DNA from: Pelosinus baikalensis
GTDB taxonomy: Bacteria > Bacillota > Negativicutes > DSM-13327
Length of the DNA stretch: 64,000 nucleotides
Direction of reading: 5' to 3'
Assembly: GCF_020819555.1 (NCBI RefSeq)
Contig: NZ_JAJHJB010000023.1
Coordinates: forward strand, 1 to 64,000
Of the stretch, positions 59,903 to 64,000 are shown one piece after another (positions within the stretch are counted from its first letter, which is position 1; each line of letters starts with the position of its first letter). The notes under the pieces were generated by a model. It ran no database searches. It was not told the DNA's origin and saw nothing but the letters and a program-made list of their open reading frames with translations. The translations under genes were made by a program, and so were the position numbers.

Positions 59903-60196
59903 GTGCGGAAACAGCAAAAGTATCGTGTGAAATGGTTTAAACTATTTCTATTTGTATTATGCAGTTATTTTATTTATTTAACTGTTGGTCAACAGAGTCA
60001 ACTTTCCTCTATTCGCCGTGAAAGTCAAGCCACACGTATGCAGCTTGAGCAGTTACGAGAGGCTAATACTGCATTACAAGAAGAGCGTAAAGCATTACAT
60101 GACCCTAAATATGTAGAAAAATTGGCTCGTGAAGAGCAAGGATTGGTCAAACCAGGAGAGATTCCTTTCATTTCGGTGGAAAAAAATAATTTATAG
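59903..60196 (+). CDS. divIC: Septum formation initiator DivIC/FtsB family
   Basis: This 97-residue bitopic protein has one membrane span (KLFLFVLCSYFIYLTVGQQ), a coiled coil (RRESQATRMQLEQLREANTA), then the conserved LHDPKYVEKLAREEQGLVKP and GEIPF. It acts in the divisome with FtsL and FtsQ. GTG start behind GGTGGTGAAGT. Position between yabQ and yabR is as in Bacillus. Confidence 0.93.
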   Translation: MRKQQKYRVKWFKLFLFVLCSYFIYLTVGQQSQLSSIRRESQATRMQLEQLREANTALQEERKALHDPKYVEKLAREEQGLVKPGEIPFISVEKNNL

Positions 60197-60278
60197 CGGC
60201 TTTTCTTGACACCTTTTCAGTGTCAAGGTTATAATATGGATGAAAAACATAGTTTTTTAAGGGGGAAGTTTGATTAGT

Positions 60279-60710
60279 ATGTCCATTGAAGTTGGCAGTG
60301 TGGTTGAGGGCGTTGTGACAGGTATTACAAATTTCGGAGCATTTGTAGAATTGCCTGGAGGAAAAGTAGGTTTAATTCATATCTCGGAAGTTGCTGATGT
60401 ATATGTTCGTGATGTGAAAGATTTCCTGAAAGAGCAAGATACGGTAAAAGTTAAGGTTTTGTCAGTTGATGAGCGCGGGAAAATAGGGTTGTCGATTAAG
60501 CAACTTCAGCCGCCAAGTCCAAGTCCAGCTCCTAGTCCTATTCCCAGGAGAGCACCAGCCAATGATAATCGGCGTTTTGGGAAAGTGAATGCGCCGTCCT
60601 TTGAAGACAAGTTGACTAAATTCTTAAAAGATAGTGATGAACGTCTTGGAGATTTGAAACGTAATACAGAATCCAAACGTGGCGGTCGTGGCGCTGCTCG
60701 TTCTCAGTAA
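60279..60710 (+). CDS. yabR: S1 domain RNA-binding protein (YabR)
   Basis: The 143 residues have one S1 domain (MSIEVGSVVEGVVTGITNFG, AFVELPGGKVGLIHISEVAD, GKIGLSIKQLQPP), a proline-rich linker and a basic Arg/Gly-rich tail. The ATG at 60279 is chosen because MSIEVGS is the usual YabR start, although the TTG at 60270 lies closer to the GGGGGAAG site. It lies between divIC and spoIIE as in Bacillus. Confidence 0.92.
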   Translation: MSIEVGSVVEGVVTGITNFGAFVELPGGKVGLIHISEVADVYVRDVKDFLKEQDTVKVKVLSVDERGKIGLSIKQLQPPSPSPAPSPIPRRAPANDNRRFGKVNAPSFEDKLTKFLKDSDERLGDLKRNTESKRGGRGAARSQ

Positions 60711-60719
60711 TAGTTCATC

Positions 60720-60749
60720 AGAGCATTTCAATTTGAAATGCTCTTTTTG
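60720..60749 (+). terminator. Terminator of yabR
   Basis: AGAGCATTTCA pairs with TGAAATGCTCTTTTT. Confidence 0.88.
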
Positions 60750-60835
60750 ATATACATTCTTTAATTTATCACAGCCTAGATACTGTATGGGAAAAATTTC
60801 CTTATGTCTCGACAAAAATAATAGTATTATAGTTC

Positions 60836-60876
60836 AAAAAAACCACCTGACATTGTAGTTGTCAGGTGGTTTTTTA
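60836..60876. terminator. Second hairpin terminator ahead of spoIIE
   Basis: AAAAAAACCACCTGAC pairs with GTCAGGTGGTTTTTT. It insulates spoIIE from readthrough in both directions. Confidence 0.8.
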
Positions 60877-60890
60877 CCTTTTACTCTACT

Positions 60891-60901
60891 TTTTGTCGGA
60901 A
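60891..60901 (+). promoter_or_regulatory. Possible Spo0A box upstream of spoIIE
   Basis: TTTTGTCGGAA resembles the 0A box TTTGTCGAA. A second, inverted CTCGACAAAAA lies at 60808-60818. spoIIE is a Spo0A-activated gene in Bacillus. No clear -10 was fixed in the rest of the spacer to 61024. Confidence 0.35.
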
Positions 60902-61024
60902 TTTTTGTTTCATAGTGGACTTATTCAGACAAAGATTGAATACCAATATATGTAAAATAATAATATGTACTTGATGCGGGCTATCTATCTCCTGTTGGTA
61001 TTATATGAATAGAGGTGAATCATT

Positions 61025-63475
61025 ATGCCAAAAGTAACTGTTATTACCTTACCAAATGAGATGCTAGATGTACCACAACCAATAACTGAAAAGAAACAAG
61101 CACCTCGACAGTTGTCTTTTAAGAAGATTTTTTACAAAGGATATTGTGTATTGCTGTCTATCATGCAGACAGAAAATTGGTTTATCAATATTTTATCCTT
61201 TTTATTGGGACGAGTTACGATTATGGGGGACATTGCACCGATTGGATTGGCCTTTTTTGCTGCGGTAGCGCAACTGCAGAAAAAACGAGCTTTTACGGTA
61301 GGACTGTGGTGCATTGCTGGGGTCTTATCGGCAGGATATTACGTAGAAGTTGGCATTTATATTGCAACAATGTTCTTATATTTTTTGTGGGCAGATAAGC
61401 TGACACGATTGCACAAAAAAATAATGGCTGTGCCTTTATTGGCATTTTGCGTGATCATATGTTATGGATTCGTACTCAACCTATTTGCGCAGACAACTCT
61501 ATATAGTTTCTTATTACTATTATTTGATGCTGGTACTTGTATGGTGTTGTCCTATATTTTTATGTATGGGGTGCCGCTTTTAATAGAGAAGCAATCGATC
61601 TATTCACAGCAATATGTGACCAGTGAACGTCTCAGTTGCATGATCTTGCTGCTGGCAATTGCCGTGGCTGGACTGGGCAATACCATGGTTTTCGACTATA
61701 GTATTCGTAATATGGCAGGTTGTCTCTTAATTATGGTGATGTCTCTTGCCGGTGGTCCAGGACTTGGTTCTTGCGTGGGTGTAGTGGTTGGACTGGTCAT
61801 AGGGTTAAGTGATGGCAATGCAACGCTGACTGTATCCGTATATGCGGTAGCAGGTGTTTTAGCAGGAGCTTTTCGTGGATTGGGAAAATTTGCAGTCATA
61901 TTAGGATTTATATTAGGAAGCACCATTACTATATTATATTTTGGACAAGATCAGCAATTATTGCGAATACTAAGTGAATGTGCAATAGCAGGGGGATTGT
62001 TTATCTTTTCACCTAACAAGGGATTAGCCGGTTGGTGCGATCTTGCCTTTTCTTCTCCTTCGTCTGTATCTGCAGTCGACAATTCACTGCATGTACAAGA
62101 AACGGTATCGAAAATTAAAAATATTGCAGAGGTATTTCATGAGTTGGCTGGAACCTTTGGCAGTATTGTTGAAGATACGAAAGGGAAGATTCGGGATGAT
62201 GAATTAGCCAAAACACTATCTGCTGTGGGGGAGCAGTTATGTGTGAATTGCAGTAAAAGATCCCAGTGCTGGGAGGCTGATTTTTATCGTACCTACCATG
62301 GCATCTTAGAGCTGTTGGGACAAACAGACATCAAATCTATGCCTGTGAGCAAATTACCAAAAGTGTTCCAAGAAAATTGTATTCGAAAGAAAGAGTTAAT
62401 AGAGACGATTGGCTTGGTAACTGAACGGAATCTTACTGCATCCTTTTGGCAAAAGAGAATCATTGAGCAGCGCCAAATTGTTACCGAGCAAATGGAAGCT
62501 ACTAGTGTGATTATTAGTAACTTGGCTTATGAAATCGGTAAGGTTGAGCGTTCAAATAAGGCTCTGTCTCTAGTATTGCAAGAAAAGGCTGCTATGCTGG
62601 CATGTTCTCTTACAGGAGTAAGGGTGACAGGAAAACAAGGGGGAGCTGTAATCGAGGTCAGTAAAGCTCCATGTAATAATAAAAAAGAATGTGTGAATAC
62701 TATTTTGCCTTTAGCATCGAGTATCATGAAAGAGAAATTAATGCTAAAAGCGGAATGCGGCGATGCCAGCAAGAAAAAAAGATGTACCTTAGCTATGAAA
62801 GTGGCGAAGCGGTTTCAAGTGGAGACTGGTATTGCTAGCTTTGCTAAAGAGGGACAAGGGGTATGTGGTGATACCTGCACGGTAATTCCTTTATATAAAG
62901 GAAAGATAGCATTGATACTGAGTGATGGTATGGGAAGCGGTAAGCAGGCAGCTCTTGAGAGTAATATGGCAATAAAATTTTTGCAAAGACTATTGTCAGT
63001 TGGTTTTGATATTGATATAGCAGTAAAGACGGTGAATTCTATGCTGCTATTGCGTACTCCTGATGAATCTTTCGTGACTCTTGATATGGTAGTGATTGAT
63101 ACCTATTCAGGAGAGGCTGAGTTCTTGAAGATTGGAGCGGCGCCGAGCTTTATTAAGAGGGTTAGAGAGGTTATGACTGTAAAATCATCATCGCTGCCAA
63201 TTGGTATTTTACAACAGATTGAAATTCAACCAATAAAAGAAATGGTAGTCGAGGGTGACTTTATCATTATGGTTAGTGATGGAATTGTGGATGTTCCCCA
63301 AAGTAGCTTGGATAAGGAAAATTGGTTAGCTAATTTTTTACGAAGAGGAGTCAATACGAAACCTCAGGCCTTGGCAGAGCAGATTCTCGCTCAAGCATTA
63401 CTGATGTCTGGCAATCGAGTACATGATGATATGACAGTTATGGTTGCAAAAGTGGCTCAAAATACAGACGTGTAA
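61025..63475 (+). CDS. spoIIE: Stage II sporulation protein E (SpoIIE)
   Basis: The 816 residues have an N-terminal region of about ten membrane spans (residues 40-330), a central regulatory region with LCVNCSKRSQCWEADFY, and a C-terminal PP2C phosphatase (about 600-815; LILSDGMGSGKQAALES, LDMVVIDTYSGEAEFLKIGA, MVSDGIVDVP). SpoIIE dephosphorylates SpoIIAA to release sigma-F in the forespore and acts at the polar septum. The ATG follows AGAGGTGAATCATT. Position after yabR is as in Bacillus. Confidence 0.96.
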   Translation: MPKVTVITLPNEMLDVPQPITEKKQAPRQLSFKKIFYKGYCVLLSIMQTENWFINILSFLLGRVTIMGDIAPIGLAFFAAVAQLQKKRAFTVGLWCIAGVLSAGYYVEVGIYIATMFLYFLWADKLTRLHKKIMAVPLLAFCVIICYGFVLNLFAQTTLYSFLLLLFDAGTCMVLSYIFMYGVPLLIEKQSIYSQQYVTSERLSCMILLLAIAVAGLGNTMVFDYSIRNMAGCLLIMVMSLAGGPGLGSCVGVVVGLVIGLSDGNATLTVSVYAVAGVLAGAFRGLGKFAVILGFILGSTITILYFGQDQQLLRILSECAIAGGLFIFSPNKGLAGWCDLAFSSPSSVSAVDNSLHVQETVSKIKNIAEVFHELAGTFGSIVEDTKGKIRDDELAKTLSAVGEQLCVNCSKRSQCWEADFYRTYHGILELLGQTDIKSMPVSKLPKVFQENCIRKKELIETIGLVTERNLTASFWQKRIIEQRQIVTEQMEATSVIISNLAYEIGKVERSNKALSLVLQEKAAMLACSLTGVRVTGKQGGAVIEVSKAPCNNKKECVNTILPLASSIMKEKLMLKAECGDASKKKRCTLAMKVAKRFQVETGIASFAKEGQGVCGDTCTVIPLYKGKIALILSDGMGSGKQAALESNMAIKFLQRLLSVGFDIDIAVKTVNSMLLLRTPDESFVTLDMVVIDTYSGEAEFLKIGAAPSFIKRVREVMTVKSSSLPIGILQQIEIQPIKEMVVEGDFIIMVSDGIVDVPQSSLDKENWLANFLRRGVNTKPQALAEQILAQALLMSGNRVHDDMTVMVAKVAQNTDV

Positions 63476-63526
63476 TGACAAGTATATAAATTCCCAAGGC
63501 GAATCCAAAGGATATTACCAATGAAT

Positions 63527-63561
63527 AAAAATAACCCAGGATATACTGGGTTATTTTTATT
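63527..63561 (+). terminator. Terminator of spoIIE
   Basis: AAAAATAACCCAG pairs with CTGGGTTATTTTT. Confidence 0.88.
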
Positions 63562-63654
63562 GCAATTGCAGGAAAATATAATAAAGCGAGAGAATAAATA
63601 ACACTGATTTAGTAGAGTTATTAATGTTGAAAATAGTATGGGCGGTGTACATAC

Positions 63655-64000
63655 GTGACAATCTCATTGGAGCAAATGGTTTCTTTAGCGGCACTAGCAG
63701 GTGAGGTTATGTTAAAAAACGGAGCAGAAACCTATCGAATAGAAGAAACTATGGACCACATGGCCAAAGCTTGCGGTGCCAGCACTGTGGAGAGCTTTGT
63801 CATTCCTACAGGTGTCTTTTTAACAGTAACCGACGAAGCTGGTCATACCTTAACTGTAATGCGGCGGGTACGAGACCGTACAATTAATCTGGATCGGATT
63901 TCAAAGGTAAATGAGTTATCACGAAGCTTAGTAGCCCAGCGCATGGGATATGAGGATGCTAAAGGGATTTTAACCAGTATTAGCAAAGAACGGACGGGAT
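63655..64000 (+). CDS. ThrE family threonine/serine exporter, N-terminal part (runs off the window)
   Basis: The first 115 codons read VTISLEQMVSLAALAGEVML, KNGAETYRIEETMDHMAKAC and VIPTGVFLTVTDEAG, then RDRTINLDRISKVNELSRSL. This matches the soluble N-terminal segment of the ThrE/YjjP family; membrane spans would follow beyond the window. The GTG start follows GGCGGTGTACATAC. In many Firmicutes a second small ThrE-like gene follows. Confidence 0.8.
   Translation, partial: MTISLEQMVSLAALAGEVMLKNGAETYRIEETMDHMAKACGASTVESFVIPTGVFLTVTDEAGHTLTVMRRVRDRTINLDRISKVNELSRSLVAQRMGYEDAKGILTSISKERTG

Noticed and set aside
1..64000. CRISPR arrays, tRNA and rRNA genes
   Set aside because: Looked for regular direct repeats with spacers and for tRNA/rRNA signatures on both strands by eye; none seen. 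The tandem repeats at 21334 are coding.

Overview
The window reads as chromosomal DNA of an endospore-forming, anaerobic member of the Bacillota. The best guess is the Negativicutes (Pelosinus/Sporomusa relatives). This rests on gene content and style, not on a search: fin, mfd, spoVT, spoVB, mazG, hup, yabP, yabQ, divIC, yabR and spoIIE are all present, there are two ger germinant-receptor clusters, strong GGAGG ribosome-binding sites go with many TTG and GTG starts, and the base composition is moderately AT-rich. No rRNA, tRNA or CRISPR array was seen.

Region 1 (1-7.6 kb) is a mobile-element graveyard. It holds 3' ends of group II introns, two copies of a truncated REP-associated (Y1/HUH) transposase, scattered transposase-end hairpins, a captured O-methyltransferase fragment and a decayed IS3-family element. 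Between them sit intact accessory genes: a YmaF-like protein, an AraC/GyrI-type regulator, an AT-rich SDR oxidoreductase, a divergent HxlR regulator/nitroreductase pair and a divergent pair of small XRE regulators.

Region 2 (7.7-32 kb) is metabolic and accessory. A fructose-family PTS operon (IIA, IIB, IIC) is followed by a GatZ/KbaZ-like protein and a GmhB-like phosphatase. Next come an RpiR regulator divergent from KDPG aldolase, a catalase pseudogene, and a DauR-type regulator divergent from a threonine-synthase-like enzyme and RidA with a deleted D-cysteine desulfhydrase nearby. They are followed by an MBL-fold protein, an ArgA-like acetyltransferase, a MarR-EmrA-EmrB efflux locus, a class D beta-lactamase, an FHA plus winged-helix regulator, a CheY/CheX-type signalling trio and several HAD phosphatases.

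Region 3 (32.3-63.5 kb) is the sporulation and germination core. The gene order fin-mfd-spoVT-spoVB-mazG-hup ... yabP-yabQ-divIC-yabR-spoIIE follows the Bacillus yabK-to-spoIIE block. About 17.5 kb is inserted between hup and yabP: phosphate genes (phoB-type regulator, pstB, phoU, phoH on the other strand, and pstCA behind a clear Pho box), two ger operons, the second with tandem gerC genes, and a SpoIID-like lipoprotein behind a candidate sigma-G promoter. yabO was not found, and a lytic transglycosylase lies between yabP and yabQ. The window ends inside a ThrE-family exporter gene.

Dispersed repeats run through the window: an approximately 100-140 bp imperfect palindrome at five loci, a shorter repeat at three loci (one supplies the C-terminus of the PTS IIC protein), and a 32-nt repeat at two loci. 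Starts were often moved from the longest ORF to the ATG, GTG or TTG codon that follows a proper ribosome-binding site.
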